Below, piece by piece: positions 1 through 9,207 of a DNA stretch of 36,148 bases. Each line of letters starts with the position of its first letter. Positions within the stretch are counted from its first letter, which is position 1. The DNA comes from Lachnospiraceae bacterium (GTDB lineage Bacteria > Bacillota > Clostridia > Lachnospirales > Lachnospiraceae), in contig JAQXLY010000021.1 in assembly GCA_029012365.1 (NCBI GenBank), forward strand, positions 1-36,148, given 5' to 3'. The notes under the pieces were generated by a model. The model was not told the origin of the DNA, did not search any database, and saw nothing but the letters and a program-made list of their open reading frames with translations. A program made the translations under genes and the position numbers.

Positions 1-140
1 TAGCCAAGCTAGGATATACATCCATGCTTGACTATTACCTGGTAGTCTGTGAAAACTAAAGAACCGCCGTATACGGAACCGTACGTACGGTGGTGTGGGA
101 GGTCGGTAGATAAAATAATTATCTACCCCCTACCCGATTA
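1..140 (+). mobile_element. Group II intron, 3' end (domains V and VI), 5' part outside window
   Basis: Positions 61-94 form a 34-nt domain V: outer helix 63-71 with 86-94, two-base bulge C84-G85, inner helix 72-75 with 80-83, and a GAAC loop at 76-79. A CGC triad at 65-67 lies four base pairs from the bulge, which is the arrangement I know from bacterial class C (group IIC) introns such as the Oceanobacillus one. Domain VI follows at about 100-138, with a TAGATAA/TTATCTA stem and an unpaired A near 132, about eight bases before the presumed 3' splice site at 138-141. The exact 3' boundary is inferred. The intron sits just upstream of the xylanase promoter. Confidence 0.75.
3..59 (+). CDS. 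Group II intron-encoded reverse transcriptase/maturase, C-terminal end (partial)
   Basis: An open frame from the left edge reads AKLGYTSMLDYYLVVCEN and stops at TAA 57-59, two bases before domain V. This is where intron-encoded proteins in domain IV normally end, and the tail resembles C-termini of these proteins from Clostridia as I remember them. Only 18 codons are visible, so identification rests mainly on position next to domain V. Confidence 0.45.
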   Translation, partial: AKLGYTSMLDYYLVVCEN

Positions 141-204
141 CGGGGATGAGAACCGAGACACCACGGAGTGGTGGAGATTGCCGGAGATTTTTCTGGATTT
201 TTCC

Positions 205-233
205 TTTTCAAATGTCCACAAATGCGCTATAAT
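205..233 (+). promoter_or_regulatory. Promoter of the xylan operon
   Basis: TTTTCA (205-210), 17-bp spacer, perfect TATAAT (228-233), then a short leader and an AGGAGG ribosome binding site at 248-253 before the ATG at 262. It lies between the intron 3' end and the xylanase, so the operon does not need read-through from the intron. No operator or cre-like site was recognised. Confidence 0.55.
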
Positions 234-261
234 ATAATAAGATTGTCAGGAGGAGAAGCTG

Positions 262-1662
262 ATGAAGAAATATGGAAAAGGTTTATTGGGATTATGTATG
301 GTAGGAATGCTTGCGGGATGTACTGCAAATGCAGGAGAGAGTCAGAAAGAAACAGGTGCATTACTGACTCCGGAAATATCTGTGGAGACAACATTGACAC
401 CGGAGGCGACTCAGGCACCGGAGGAGGCAGTGACACCTGTACCTACAGCAACACCGAAACCTACCCCTACACCGGTTCCGGCTCCGTATGTGGATGAGAG
501 TTACTGGCAAGGTGTTCTTGACGGATTCGCAGACAGTAAATATGACCTTTCTGCGGCATTGCTCGGACCGGCATTAAAGGATTGGTGCAAGGGCTATTTT
601 AAGCTGGGTGTAGGTCTTACCGGATATGCCTATGAGAATATGGCGATTCATTCCCGTGAGTATATGACTGTTGCCGAAAAGCATTTTAACAGCTGTACGC
701 TTACGAATCTGATGAAGCCTTCCTACATATTGAATCAGGCAGGGAGCATGAAGAATGCTCTGGAGGGAAAGGAAGAGCCGGTGTTAGATTTTTCCGGAAT
801 TGATGAAATTCTGCAGTGGTGTGTAGATACCGGTGTTCAGATGCGAGGGCATACACTGGTATGGCATACCCAGACACCTGACTGGTATTTTCGTGAGGGC
901 TATAAGAATGACGGAGAGTATGTGGACAGAGAGACGATGTTATTTCGTCTTGACAGCTATATCGGACAGCTTCTGACGTACTGTCAGGACAATTATCCGG
1001 GAGCGATTTATTGCTGGGATGTCGTAAATGAGGCGGTTGACCCGGACAACGGTGATAAGAACAGCTTTTACCTTTGCCGGATGGAAAATGAGGGCACGCC
1101 GAATCCATGGTATCATGTGGTAGGGGACGATTATGTGGAACAGGCATTCCGAATCGCCAGAAAGTACGCGGCGGAGGGTGTATCACTGTTTTATAATGAT
1201 TTTAATACATTCCAGTCGGTAAAGAGAGATAATATATATAATTTATGCAAGCATCTTGCCGAGGAAGGTCTGATTGACGGTATCGGAATGCAGGGCTATT
1301 GGAGTACCACATATCCTTCGACTTCCGAGATAGAAAGAGCAATTAAGAAGTTTGCGGAACTGGGTCTGGAAATTCAGATTACAGAGATGAGTATCGATGC
1401 ACCCGACCTGACGGAGGAAGGGTTAAAGAAGCAGGCAGAGCGTTACGGCTCCATGTTTTATATGCTTGGTAATCTCGATACACAGGGAGGAGGACCGGCA
1501 AATATTACTTCCGTAACACTGTTCGGATTGATGGACGGATATGTACTGTACGGTGGCAGTGATAAAACGACCTCCCGTATTTTTGATGCCGATTTCCGGC
1601 CGAAGCCGGCATTTGAAAGAATAGAGCGTATTATGTGCAATACATATAAAAACAGAGAATAA
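262..1662 (+). CDS. Secreted GH10 endo-1,4-beta-xylanase, lipoprotein
   Basis: Cuts internal beta-1,4 links of the xylan backbone at the cell surface. The N-terminus is a lipoprotein signal with lipobox LAGC and the lipidated Cys at residue 20. A Thr/Pro-rich linker (about 36-75) separates it from the catalytic domain (about 78-460). GH10 hallmarks are visible: the MRGHTLVWHTQTPDW segment, the acid/base in WDVVNEA (E257) and the nucleophile in ITEMS (E375). At 466 aa it is a single-domain GH10 enzyme with no obvious carbohydrate-binding module. Start ATG 262 has AGGAGG eight bases upstream. It is first in a three-gene operon with an esterase and a GH39 xylosidase. Membrane anchoring would keep released oligosaccharides near the producing cell (inference). 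Confidence 0.93.
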   Translation: MKKYGKGLLGLCMVGMLAGCTANAGESQKETGALLTPEISVETTLTPEATQAPEEAVTPVPTATPKPTPTPVPAPYVDESYWQGVLDGFADSKYDLSAALLGPALKDWCKGYFKLGVGLTGYAYENMAIHSREYMTVAEKHFNSCTLTNLMKPSYILNQAGSMKNALEGKEEPVLDFSGIDEILQWCVDTGVQMRGHTLVWHTQTPDWYFREGYKNDGEYVDRETMLFRLDSYIGQLLTYCQDNYPGAIYCWDVVNEAVDPDNGDKNSFYLCRMENEGTPNPWYHVVGDDYVEQAFRIARKYAAEGVSLFYNDFNTFQSVKRDNIYNLCKHLAEEGLIDGIGMQGYWSTTYPSTSEIERAIKKFAELGLEIQITEMSIDAPDLTEEGLKKQAERYGSMFYMLGNLDTQGGGPANITSVTLFGLMDGYVLYGGSDKTTSRIFDADFRPKPAFERIERIMCNTYKNRE

Positions 1663-1695
1663 GTTTATAGATTAAAACAGACGGAGGAAAATTGT

Positions 1696-3402
1696 ATGAA
1701 AGGACCGAAAGCGCCAAAGGACCCGGTAGAGAAGCGCCCTGTCGTATATGTTATGGTAGATTCTATTATTGAGGGAAGTCCGAGAGAAAACGGAAAGTTT
1801 CAGGATATATGTTATTTAAACGGCAGAATCGCACAGAAAATATCTGTACTCTGCAATGATATGCCGAAGGAGATTTTAGAGCTTGTGCCGACCGGAGAAG
1901 GTTTCAGAAAGCTGGTACATACTATCGGTGTTACTGTTCTGGCAGCGGATAAGGAGCAGCAGAACGAGCAGGTTATTTTCGAGCTTAACTGTCTTTCTGC
2001 GATGCAGGGAAAAGCAGGAAGCTGTTACCGTGCTGAGGTACCGTGTAACGGACAGGAAGTAAAGATTACGGTGGCAGATTATCCGGAGAATGAGGCGGAC
2101 GGACTGCTCGGTTCGTTTGTAACGACATTTCCTTCACACGAAACGGCGAAGCTTACGGTCTGCTTTTATCTGAATGACGGCTATACCGCACCGGAGCTGG
2201 TACCGGATGCGCCTGTGGATTTTTGCTCGGAACGCTACAGTGAGATGATAAAACGTTCTCTTGTTCAGACGGGCAGCCTGTACCGTGTGCAGAGGGCAAT
2301 AGAGAAAGCAGAGCGCGGAGAAAAGGTGGTAATTGCATATCTGGGAGGCTCTATTACCCAGGGAGCAGGTGCAAAGCCGATTAACACGGAGTGCTATGCA
2401 TACCGGTCTTATCAGGCTTTTAAAAAGCGTTTCGGAAAAGGAAACGGGGACAATGTGGAATTTGTAAAGGCGGGAGCGGGCGGTACGTGCTCCGAGCTCG
2501 GTCTGACACGTTACGAAATGGATGTACTTCGCCGCGGAACGGTGGTTCCGGATATTGTTTTCTTAGAGTATGCCGTGAATGATGCCGGAGATGAGACAGA
2601 CGGAGTATGTTTTGAAAGTCTTGTACGCATGGCAATGGACGGTCCGGGTAATCCGGCGGTAATTTTACTGTTTGCCGTTTTTATGGACGATTTTAATTTG
2701 CAGGAGAGGATGATTCCGGTAGGAAAGCGTTGCCGGACTCCTATGATTAGCCTTAAAAACGCGGTAACGCCGCAGTTTTCCGAGGAGTGCCCGGTGATTA
2801 CAAAGAGACAGTATTTTTATGATTTGTTTCATCCGAGCAATGACGGACATCGTATTATGGCGGATTGTATCGACTATTTCTGGCAGATAGCGGCAGAGGC
2901 ACCGAAGGAAACGACGGATGCCGTACCGGAGCAGATACCGGCCATCGGAGAAAAGTATCGTGAGCTGTACACATTTGACCGGAGTAATTACAGCTCATGC
3001 AGTGATGTAAGAGAGCTGCTTTCGGGAGCCTTTTCGGAAAAGGACATGGTGCTGCAGTATGTGGAGAAGGATGCGGATGAAAGGGCATCGGCAGAGTTTC
3101 CGGATAACTGGATGAAGGCACCGGATAGTACGGGGGATTCCTTCAGATTGCGTATTTTCTGCAAGGATCTGCTGCTTGTCTATAAGGATACCGGAGATGC
3201 GGCATTCGGAACGGCGGAGGTACGGGTAGACGGTGAGGTTACACGGACGATAAATCCGCTTGAAATCGGATGGAATCATTGTACGGCTTATATTGTATAC
3301 GAAAGCGACACGGCAGCGGAGCATGATGTGGAGATTGCCATGAAGCCGGAGGATGCCGCGAAAGGGTTTACGATTTTGGGGTTTGGTTATACCTTGAAAT
3401 AG
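1696..3402 (+). CDS. SGNH/GDSL-family esterase, probable intracellular xylan/xylo-oligosaccharide deacetylase
   Basis: A 568-aa three-part protein. Residues about 1-200 are beta-rich, about 205-410 form an SGNH hydrolase domain, and the last about 130 residues look like a beta-sandwich. In the catalytic domain the Ser is in YLGGSITQG (S219), a block-III-like LEYAVND follows, and the Asp-His pair is DLFH (D376, H379). No signal peptide is seen, so it should act in the cytoplasm. Lying 33 nt after the xylanase and 30 nt before the GH39 gene, with GGAGG before its ATG, it most plausibly removes acetyl groups from imported xylo-oligosaccharides. The substrate is inferred from context; SGNH enzymes act on many esters. 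Confidence 0.8.
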   Translation: MKGPKAPKDPVEKRPVVYVMVDSIIEGSPRENGKFQDICYLNGRIAQKISVLCNDMPKEILELVPTGEGFRKLVHTIGVTVLAADKEQQNEQVIFELNCLSAMQGKAGSCYRAEVPCNGQEVKITVADYPENEADGLLGSFVTTFPSHETAKLTVCFYLNDGYTAPELVPDAPVDFCSERYSEMIKRSLVQTGSLYRVQRAIEKAERGEKVVIAYLGGSITQGAGAKPINTECYAYRSYQAFKKRFGKGNGDNVEFVKAGAGGTCSELGLTRYEMDVLRRGTVVPDIVFLEYAVNDAGDETDGVCFESLVRMAMDGPGNPAVILLFAVFMDDFNLQERMIPVGKRCRTPMISLKNAVTPQFSEECPVITKRQYFYDLFHPSNDGHRIMADCIDYFWQIAAEAPKETTDAVPEQIPAIGEKYRELYTFDRSNYSSCSDVRELLSGAFSEKDMVLQYVEKDADERASAEFPDNWMKAPDSTGDSFRLRIFCKDLLLVYKDTGDAAFGTAEVRVDGEVTRTINPLEIGWNHCTAYIVYESDTAAEHDVEIAMKPEDAAKGFTILGFGYTLK

Positions 3403-3432
3403 CATTATGTGAGTTATGGAAGGAGAAGGAAA

Positions 3433-4968
3433 ATGGAAAAAAAGTATCAGGTAGAAAAAGATGCAGCGGTGGCTTTTCACAATGCGTCGGATTTTTGCAT
3501 CGGAACCGGACGTATGGGGCTTGCATTACAGAGGGAATATTTCGAACAGCTTCGCATGGTGCAGGATGAAATCGGATTTTCATACATCCGCGGTCATGGC
3601 TTGTTTTGTGATGATATGGCGATTTATCAGTACAGAAAGGGTTGGAAAGACGGTAAGGTGCAGATAGAATATAACTTTACTTATCTGGACCGGGTGATGG
3701 ACCAGTACCTGGAGTTAAATATACGTCCGTTCCTTGAGCTTGGGTTTATGCCGAAGATGATGGCATCGGGGGAGCAGACCGTATTTTACTGGAAAGGAAA
3801 TGTGACACCGCCGAAGGATTACAGTGCATGGGTAGCACTTGTTCAGACCACACTCAGACATCTGATTGCTCGTTACGGAAGAGAGGAAGTTATTACGTGG
3901 CCGATTGAAGTATGGAATGAGCCGAATCTGGGAGGCTTCTGGAAAGATGCGGATATGCAGGAGTATTTTAAGCTCTATAAAATCACTTCCGAGGCAGTAA
4001 AGGCTGTGGATGAGGGACTGAAGGTAGGCGGACCTGCAATCTGCGGTGTGGAGGACGAGCTCTGGCTCCGTTCCTTCCTGGAATTTGTGAAGGATAGCCA
4101 TGCACCGCTTGATTTCATTACAAGACATCATTATACCAGTTATGCGCCTGAGTGGGACGGCCATTACGGCTATATCAATCTGCACGAGCCGGAATATGCT
4201 TTCAGGCAGTTGGAGCGTTCCAGGGATATTGCGGACAGCTTTCCGGAGTTTCGCGGTATGGATATCCATATTACGGAGTTCAATACGTCCTATATTCCGC
4301 AGTGTCCGATTCACGATACGAACTTGAACGCGGCCTATGTCGCACATATGTTATCGCGTCTCGGAGATAAGCATGCTTCTTATTCTTACTGGACCTTCGG
4401 TGATGTGTTTGAAGAAAACGGAGTTGCATTTACTCCTTTTTCGGGCGGCTTCGGTTTAGTTGCGAACGGGCTGATTCCTAAGCCGACCTTCTGGACATTC
4501 GCCTTCTTTAAGAAATTAAAGGGAGAGTGTGTTCACCGCTCGGAGGAGGCAGTGGTAGTCCGTAAGGGAGAGAACGGATACTGTGGAACGGTATGGAATG
4601 CCGACGGAAGAAATACCGGAGAAGAACTTGACTTTACCATAGAGCTTCCTGCAAAAAAAGGTGTACCGTACTGTCTTATGGTAAAGACAGTGGATGAGGA
4701 ATGCTGTAATCCGTTAAAGGTATGGCATGACCTTGGTGAACCGGCAAATCCGTCTAAGGAAGAGCTTCGTTTGTTACGGGAGTGTGCAAAGCCGCTTCTT
4801 ACAACAACACGCATAGAGGAAAAGGACGGTAAGGCGGAGGTTTCACTTCATCTAAAGAAAAATGCCGTACAGTATTTTGAACTGATACCGGCAGTTATTC
4901 ACAGCGATGCCGGGTATTCTTACGAGAGAACCCTGCAGCAGATGATTGAGGAGCCGGAAGAGGCATAG
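3433..4968 (+). CDS. GH39 beta-xylosidase, cytoplasmic
   Basis: Releases xylose from the non-reducing ends of xylo-oligosaccharides by a retaining mechanism. The protein has 511 aa, usual for GH39, with a TIM barrel followed by a beta-rich C-terminal region. The acid/base is in WNEPNLGGFW (E163) and the nucleophile in ITEFNTSY (E282). An in-frame GTG at 3409 exists, but GGAAGGAGAAGG directly precedes the ATG at 3433, so that start is preferred. There is no signal peptide, consistent with an intracellular last step after uptake. It is the third gene of the operon, and an inverted repeat follows at 4984-5022. Confidence 0.9.
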   Translation: MEKKYQVEKDAAVAFHNASDFCIGTGRMGLALQREYFEQLRMVQDEIGFSYIRGHGLFCDDMAIYQYRKGWKDGKVQIEYNFTYLDRVMDQYLELNIRPFLELGFMPKMMASGEQTVFYWKGNVTPPKDYSAWVALVQTTLRHLIARYGREEVITWPIEVWNEPNLGGFWKDADMQEYFKLYKITSEAVKAVDEGLKVGGPAICGVEDELWLRSFLEFVKDSHAPLDFITRHHYTSYAPEWDGHYGYINLHEPEYAFRQLERSRDIADSFPEFRGMDIHITEFNTSYIPQCPIHDTNLNAAYVAHMLSRLGDKHASYSYWTFGDVFEENGVAFTPFSGGFGLVANGLIPKPTFWTFAFFKKLKGECVHRSEEAVVVRKGENGYCGTVWNADGRNTGEELDFTIELPAKKGVPYCLMVKTVDEECCNPLKVWHDLGEPANPSKEELRLLRECAKPLLTTTRIEEKDGKAEVSLHLKKNAVQYFELIPAVIHSDAGYSYERTLQQMIEEPEEA

Positions 4969-4975
4969 ATGTTTA

Positions 4976-5028
4976 ATAAAAAGGCGGGTGGTTTGTCGCA
5001 ATTCATGCTACATGCCACCCGCTTAATA
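4976..5028. terminator. Bidirectional terminator between the xylan operon and degV
   Basis: GCGGGTGG (4984-4991) pairs perfectly with CCACCCGC (5015-5022). Read on the minus strand the stem is followed by TTTTTATT, a good intrinsic terminator for the DegV gene; on the plus strand the U-tract is weak. The genes on either side converge. Confidence 0.7.
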
Positions 5029-5061
5029 TCATAGAAAGCCCGTGAACCTTTTCTGCAGATT

Positions 5062-5922
5062 CTAACGGTTTCTGCCTAAATGGAACAGGGCAACCGTGCC
5101 CGGACCTGAGTGAGAACCGATGGTAGGACTCACGTAATTTATCATAATATTTTCGATGCCGAAGCGCTCACGAACCAGTGCGGCAACAAACTCCGCATCT
5201 TCAAGGCAGTCACCGTGGCTTATGAAGATTATGTCATTCTGAAAGCCTTCGATTTGGGCCTCCATGTTATCTACCAGCTTTATCAGAGACTTTTTTCTGC
5301 CCCTGACATTACAAACCGAGGTAAGATGTCCTTCGTCGTCTACATGCAGAACCGGCTTTACATTTATTAATGTACCTAAAATGGCAGTGGCCTTGGAGAC
5401 ACGCCCACCGCGGTGCAGATGATATAAGTCGTCTACCGTAAACTGGTGACACAGATGAAGCTTGTTCTGTTCGAGCCATTCGGCAACTTCTTCCATGGTT
5501 TTACCGTTTTCTTTCATAGTAACCGCATAATGCACCAGAAGCCCCTGACCCAGAGAGGCACACAGGGAATCAATCAGAAGAATTTTCCGTTCAGGGTACT
5601 GTTCCATAAGCTCGTTCGCCGCAATGCGTGCATTGTTATAGCTTGCACTTAATCCGGAGGAAAAGCTTATGTGAAGGATATCATAGCCTTCTGCCAGATA
5701 AGTTTCGAAGCTGTGCTGTACTTCATTCGGTATACAGGCATTGGTAGTCGGCATCTCTCCGGAACGCATTCTTTCATAAAATGCATGAGGCTCCATTTGA
5801 TTGCCTGCTCCGTATACCTCGTCACCGAAAGCATAGGAGAGAAACTGAATTACTATGCCGTGTTCCTTTATGTAGGAATCCGGCAAATCCGCAGTGGAAT
5901 CTGTTGAAATAATGTATTTCAT
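5062..5922 (-). CDS. DegV family fatty-acid-binding protein
   Basis: A 286-aa DegV protein. The family binds a long-chain fatty acid between two domains; some members serve as FakB partners that present fatty acids to the kinase FakA. Family signatures are the N-terminal STDSTADLP, the segment ISFSSGLSASYNNA, and a C-terminal SPTIGSHSGPGT. The ATG (5920-5922) is preceded on the minus strand by AAGGAGG. It is a single gene transcribed toward the xylan operon and divergent from secDF. No FakA homologue is in the window, so a role in exogenous fatty acid use is inferred from the family only. Confidence 0.92.
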   Translation of the reverse strand: MKYIISTDSTADLPDSYIKEHGIVIQFLSYAFGDEVYGAGNQMEPHAFYERMRSGEMPTTNACIPNEVQHSFETYLAEGYDILHISFSSGLSASYNNARIAANELMEQYPERKILLIDSLCASLGQGLLVHYAVTMKENGKTMEEVAEWLEQNKLHLCHQFTVDDLYHLHRGGRVSKATAILGTLINVKPVLHVDDEGHLTSVCNVRGRKKSLIKLVDNMEAQIEGFQNDIIFISHGDCLEDAEFVAALVRERFGIENIMINYVSPTIGSHSGPGTVALFHLGRNR

Positions 5923-6055
5923 AATGCCTCCTTGTTTAAAACGACAAAATATGGTATTAAATGATATTACATGTGGTATTTAAAACTATTTTATAATAGA
6001 TTTAAGAAAAGTGCAAGCAAAAAGAAAAAAAACTCTTTTTTTCATGTGCGGCATG

Positions 6056-6064
6056 TGATATACT
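6056..6064 (+). promoter_or_regulatory. Extended -10 promoter of secDF
   Basis: TGATATACT (6056-6064) has the TGn extension joined to TATACT, about 54 bases before the secDF start. There is no convincing -35. An alternative TATAAT lies at 6065-6070. The 195-bp divergent region to degV holds two similar TGGTATT(T)AAA elements near 5952 and 5975 that could be an operator, but I cannot assign a regulator. Confidence 0.45.
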
Positions 6065-6117
6065 TATAATCCGAGGGCAGATTGTCCAAGAATTGCAATT
6101 ACGGAAAGAGGTAAGCT

Positions 6118-8343
6118 ATGAACCACAAAGTGAAAGGTTTGATGAAGTTCCTACTCGCACTTGTGATAGGATGCGCAGTGGTATTTGTCGCATTGTGCGG
6201 AGTCGGAGAAAAGAAGAAGGGAAGTGCCGACGGGATTCGTCTCGGACTTGACCTGGCAGGCGGTGTCAGTATTACGTATGAAACGGTAAAGCAGGACCCG
6301 ACGCAGGAGGAAATGCAGGATACGATTTATAAACTTCGGAAGCGTGTGGACGACAGCGGACAGACGGAGGCCGAAGTATATCAGGAGGGGGATAACCGGA
6401 TTAATGTGGATATTCCCGGCGCGACAGATGCCGAGGCTACTCTGAGAGAGCTCGGACGTGTCGGTGAAATATTCTTTATTCTCGGTACGGATAATGTTGA
6501 GCTCATCGGAGTGGATGAGACGACCGGTCAGTATCAGTACGCTTTTTTAAAGTCATGGGATGAGATAAAAGCGGCAGGAGATATCATACTTGACGGAGCG
6601 GATATTCATGGGGCGGAGGCCGGCTGGTATCAGGAGTACAATATAACCAAAAATATTGTTTCGCTTACGTTAAATGACAGCGGAAGAGTTAAGTTTGCCG
6701 CAGCTACGACGGCTCATGTCGGAGAACCGATAGCGATTGTATATGACGGAAAGGTGATTAGTGCACCTGTGGTACAGGAGCCGTTGACAGACGGCAAGGC
6801 GCAGATTTCGGGGAGCTTTACTACGGAGGAAGCAAACAACCTTGCTACGACGATTCGTGTCGGCTCGCTTCCGTTGGAGTTAAGAGAGCTTCGCTCTAAT
6901 GTGGTTGGCGCGAGCCTTGGACAGGAAGCGGTTTCCACCAGTGTATTTGCTGCAGCAATCGGTGTGGCTCTTGTATTTTTGTTTATGGCAATCCGATATC
7001 GTGTTCCCGGTATGGCGGCAGACCTTGCGTTATGTATCTATATCGGACTCATGGTTGTATGCCTGAATCTTTTAGAGATTACCCTGACGCTTCCGGGACT
7101 TGCCGGTATCATTCTTTCGGTAGGTATGGCAGTAGATGCCAACGTAATTATCTTTTCACGTATTCAGGAGGAAATCGGTGCGGGAAAGACGGTTCGTTCG
7201 GCAATTAAGCTTGGATTCTCAAAGGCATTCTCCGCTATTATCGACGGTAATATTACAACGCTTATTGCGGCTGTTGTATTGTACATTCTCGGTTCCGGTA
7301 CCGTAAAGGGATTTGCTACAACGCTGGCATTAGGTATCGTACTATCCATGTTTACGGCTCTGTTTGTAACGAAGTTCATTTTGTATGCACTGTATGATAT
7401 GGGCTTTGACAAAGAAAAATATTATGGGGAAGTAAAGGAATACAGACAGTTTTCTTTTACCAAGCATGGGAAGAAGTACGCTCTTATTTCCGGTGCCCTG
7501 ATTCTTGCCGGTATTATCGGTATGGTTGCGGGAAAGGTCGGAAAGGGTGAAATACTTGCCTATGGTCTGGATTTTAAGGGGGGCACTGCCATGACAGTGA
7601 CATTCCCGAAGGAAACAGAGATTTCCATTGCACAGCTGGAAGAAGCGGTGCGAACCGCAATCGGGGAAGAAGCGGTTGTGAATCTGGTAAGTGATTCCAA
7701 TGCGGCTTCGATTAAGACAAAGGAGCTTAGTGAGGAGCAGCGAAATACACTGACGAATTACTGGGTGGATACTTACGGAGCCGATGAAAAGGAAATAGAG
7801 GTTCAGAGTATCAGCGGTACAGTCAGCGGTGAGATGAAAAAGGATGCTATTCTGGCGGTAACGGTGGCAACTGTGTGCATGCTGCTTTATATTTTAATCC
7901 GTTTCTCGAATTTTGCATTTGCAGCAAGTGCGGTGCTTGCATTGCTGCATGACGTTCTGATTGTACTTGCGGTATATGCGGTAGGAAGGATTTCCGTAGG
8001 AAATACGTTTATTGCATGTATGCTGACGATTGTCGGCTATTCGATAAATGCAACGATTGTTGTGTTTGACCGTATTCGTGAAAACGTAAAGGAGCAGCTT
8101 AAGAAGGAAACTTACGCGGACATTGTAAATAAGAGTATTGCACAGACGTTTTCCAGAAACATTTATACTTCGCTGACTACATTTTTCATGGTAGCCGCAC
8201 TTGTGGTATTCGGCGTAAGCTCTATAAAGGAGTTTGCGATTCCGCTTATGGCAGGTATTATCTGCGGAGCATATTCATCCATATGCATCACGGGTCTTTT
8301 GTGGCTGAAGCTTAGAGAGAAGCTTCCGCAGGATGAGGAATAG
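6118..8343 (+). CDS. secDF: Protein translocase subunit SecDF (fused SecD-SecF)
   Basis: Membrane component that uses the proton motive force to help complete SecYEG/SecA-driven protein export. The 741-aa chain is a natural fusion. The SecD half carries the N-terminal TM (about 8-28), the LGLDLAGG motif (about 42-49), the P1 external domain and a TM bundle from about 275 to 430. The SecF half starts near residue 445, with its first TM, the matching GLDFKGG motif (about 483-489) and a second TM bundle from about 580 to 735. Fused forms occur in Bacillus and many Clostridia. The gene stands alone between its promoter and the next promoter at about 8409. Confidence 0.95.
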   Translation: MNHKVKGLMKFLLALVIGCAVVFVALCGVGEKKKGSADGIRLGLDLAGGVSITYETVKQDPTQEEMQDTIYKLRKRVDDSGQTEAEVYQEGDNRINVDIPGATDAEATLRELGRVGEIFFILGTDNVELIGVDETTGQYQYAFLKSWDEIKAAGDIILDGADIHGAEAGWYQEYNITKNIVSLTLNDSGRVKFAAATTAHVGEPIAIVYDGKVISAPVVQEPLTDGKAQISGSFTTEEANNLATTIRVGSLPLELRELRSNVVGASLGQEAVSTSVFAAAIGVALVFLFMAIRYRVPGMAADLALCIYIGLMVVCLNLLEITLTLPGLAGIILSVGMAVDANVIIFSRIQEEIGAGKTVRSAIKLGFSKAFSAIIDGNITTLIAAVVLYILGSGTVKGFATTLALGIVLSMFTALFVTKFILYALYDMGFDKEKYYGEVKEYRQFSFTKHGKKYALISGALILAGIIGMVAGKVGKGEILAYGLDFKGGTAMTVTFPKETEISIAQLEEAVRTAIGEEAVVNLVSDSNAASIKTKELSEEQRNTLTNYWVDTYGADEKEIEVQSISGTVSGEMKKDAILAVTVATVCMLLYILIRFSNFAFAASAVLALLHDVLIVLAVYAVGRISVGNTFIACMLTIVGYSINATIVVFDRIRENVKEQLKKETYADIVNKSIAQTFSRNIYTSLTTFFMVAALVVFGVSSIKEFAIPLMAGIICGAYSSICITGLLWLKLREKLPQDEE

Positions 8344-8408
8344 ACGTAACGGTTAATAGTTATTTCTTCAAAATTTATAAATATTTTCTTTCTTTTTGAC
8401 AGTCTGCA

Positions 8409-8417
8409 TGCTATACT
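8409..8417 (+). promoter_or_regulatory. Extended -10 promoter
   Basis: TGCTATACT (8409-8417), a TGn extension plus TATACT, lies 38 bases before the start at 8455. A TTGACA at 8396-8401 is only 10 bp away, too close to be its -35. This suggests a promoter separate from secDF. Confidence 0.45.
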
Positions 8418-8454
8418 TTTTTTAGTTACATAGCATAGACGGATGAGGTGACAT

Positions 8455-9192
8455 ATGGAGATTTCAGATAAAAAAACGGCATTGGATGATTCCGCCTCCA
8501 TTTATCAAAGAAGAGAAGAAAAGTCGGATCGGGCAAAGTGGAAGGAAGTAAAAGGCTTTAAGGCAAAGTGGGAACATTTTCGTGCGTATTATCTGCTTAA
8601 GACGGTAATATGGATTGGTGTGATTGCACTGGCGGTTTACGGTATTTATGAGATTGTTGCACCCGAAAAAGAAAATGTTATTTATGTAGCTGTGCTGGAT
8701 GCGGTTGTTTCCGGTGAAGCAACCGGGGCTTTGCAGAAGGGCTTTGAAGAGTATGTTGAACTGGACCCGGAGACTCAGAAGACAATATTTGATAATACGA
8801 TGCTGATTTCAATGCAGGGAGATGCCGCTTCCGCACAGAAATTTGCTACGCATGCATTTGCCGGAGAAATTGATGTAATGATTGCGACGGAGTCGGTGTT
8901 CAAGGGTTATGTGGGAACATATTTAAGACCGTTGTCGGAGCAGCTTCCCGCAGATTTATATACGGAGCTTTCCGAACGATTTTGTTACGCCGCACCGACG
9001 GAAGAGGACGGCAATGCAGGAGCCAGTGAACCGTATGGAATATTCGTAACGGATTTGCTGGAGAAAAGTCCTCTTGCGGAGGAACCGCTGGTACTTGCAA
9101 TTTGCGGAAATTCAAAGAATGAAAAAAATGCGGAAAATTTTGTACGCTATCTTCTGGAGCATGGAAGTTCCGGGGAAAAGGAAACTCAGTAG
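8455..9192 (+). CDS. Unrecognised single-pass membrane protein with large extracytoplasmic domain
   Basis: 245 aa. A charged cytoplasmic N-terminus (about 1-45) is followed by one TM helix (about 46-66, rich in Val, Ile and Ala) and an extracytoplasmic domain of about 175 residues. The segment with AGEIDVMIATESVFKGY followed by LRPLSEQLP recalls a lobe of periplasmic solute-binding proteins, but it is too short and too diverged for me to name a family. The start ATG has GAGGTG five bases upstream. It follows secDF but has its own promoter, and a terminator follows at 9208-9244. Function unknown. Confidence 0.75.
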   Translation: MEISDKKTALDDSASIYQRREEKSDRAKWKEVKGFKAKWEHFRAYYLLKTVIWIGVIALAVYGIYEIVAPEKENVIYVAVLDAVVSGEATGALQKGFEEYVELDPETQKTIFDNTMLISMQGDAASAQKFATHAFAGEIDVMIATESVFKGYVGTYLRPLSEQLPADLYTELSERFCYAAPTEEDGNAGASEPYGIFVTDLLEKSPLAEEPLVLAICGNSKNEKNAENFVRYLLEHGSSGEKETQ

Positions 9193-9207
9193 GTATAATG
9201 AGAAAGA

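Noticed and set aside
701-1186. 161-aa minus-strand open frame inside the xylanase
   Set aside because: Antisense shadow of an intact GH10 gene, with no RBS and Ser/Pro/His-rich composition typical of reversed coding DNA.
8396-8417. Classical -35/-10 promoter from TTGACA 8396 and TATACT 8412
   Set aside because: The spacing is only 10 bp; the extended -10 explains the site better.
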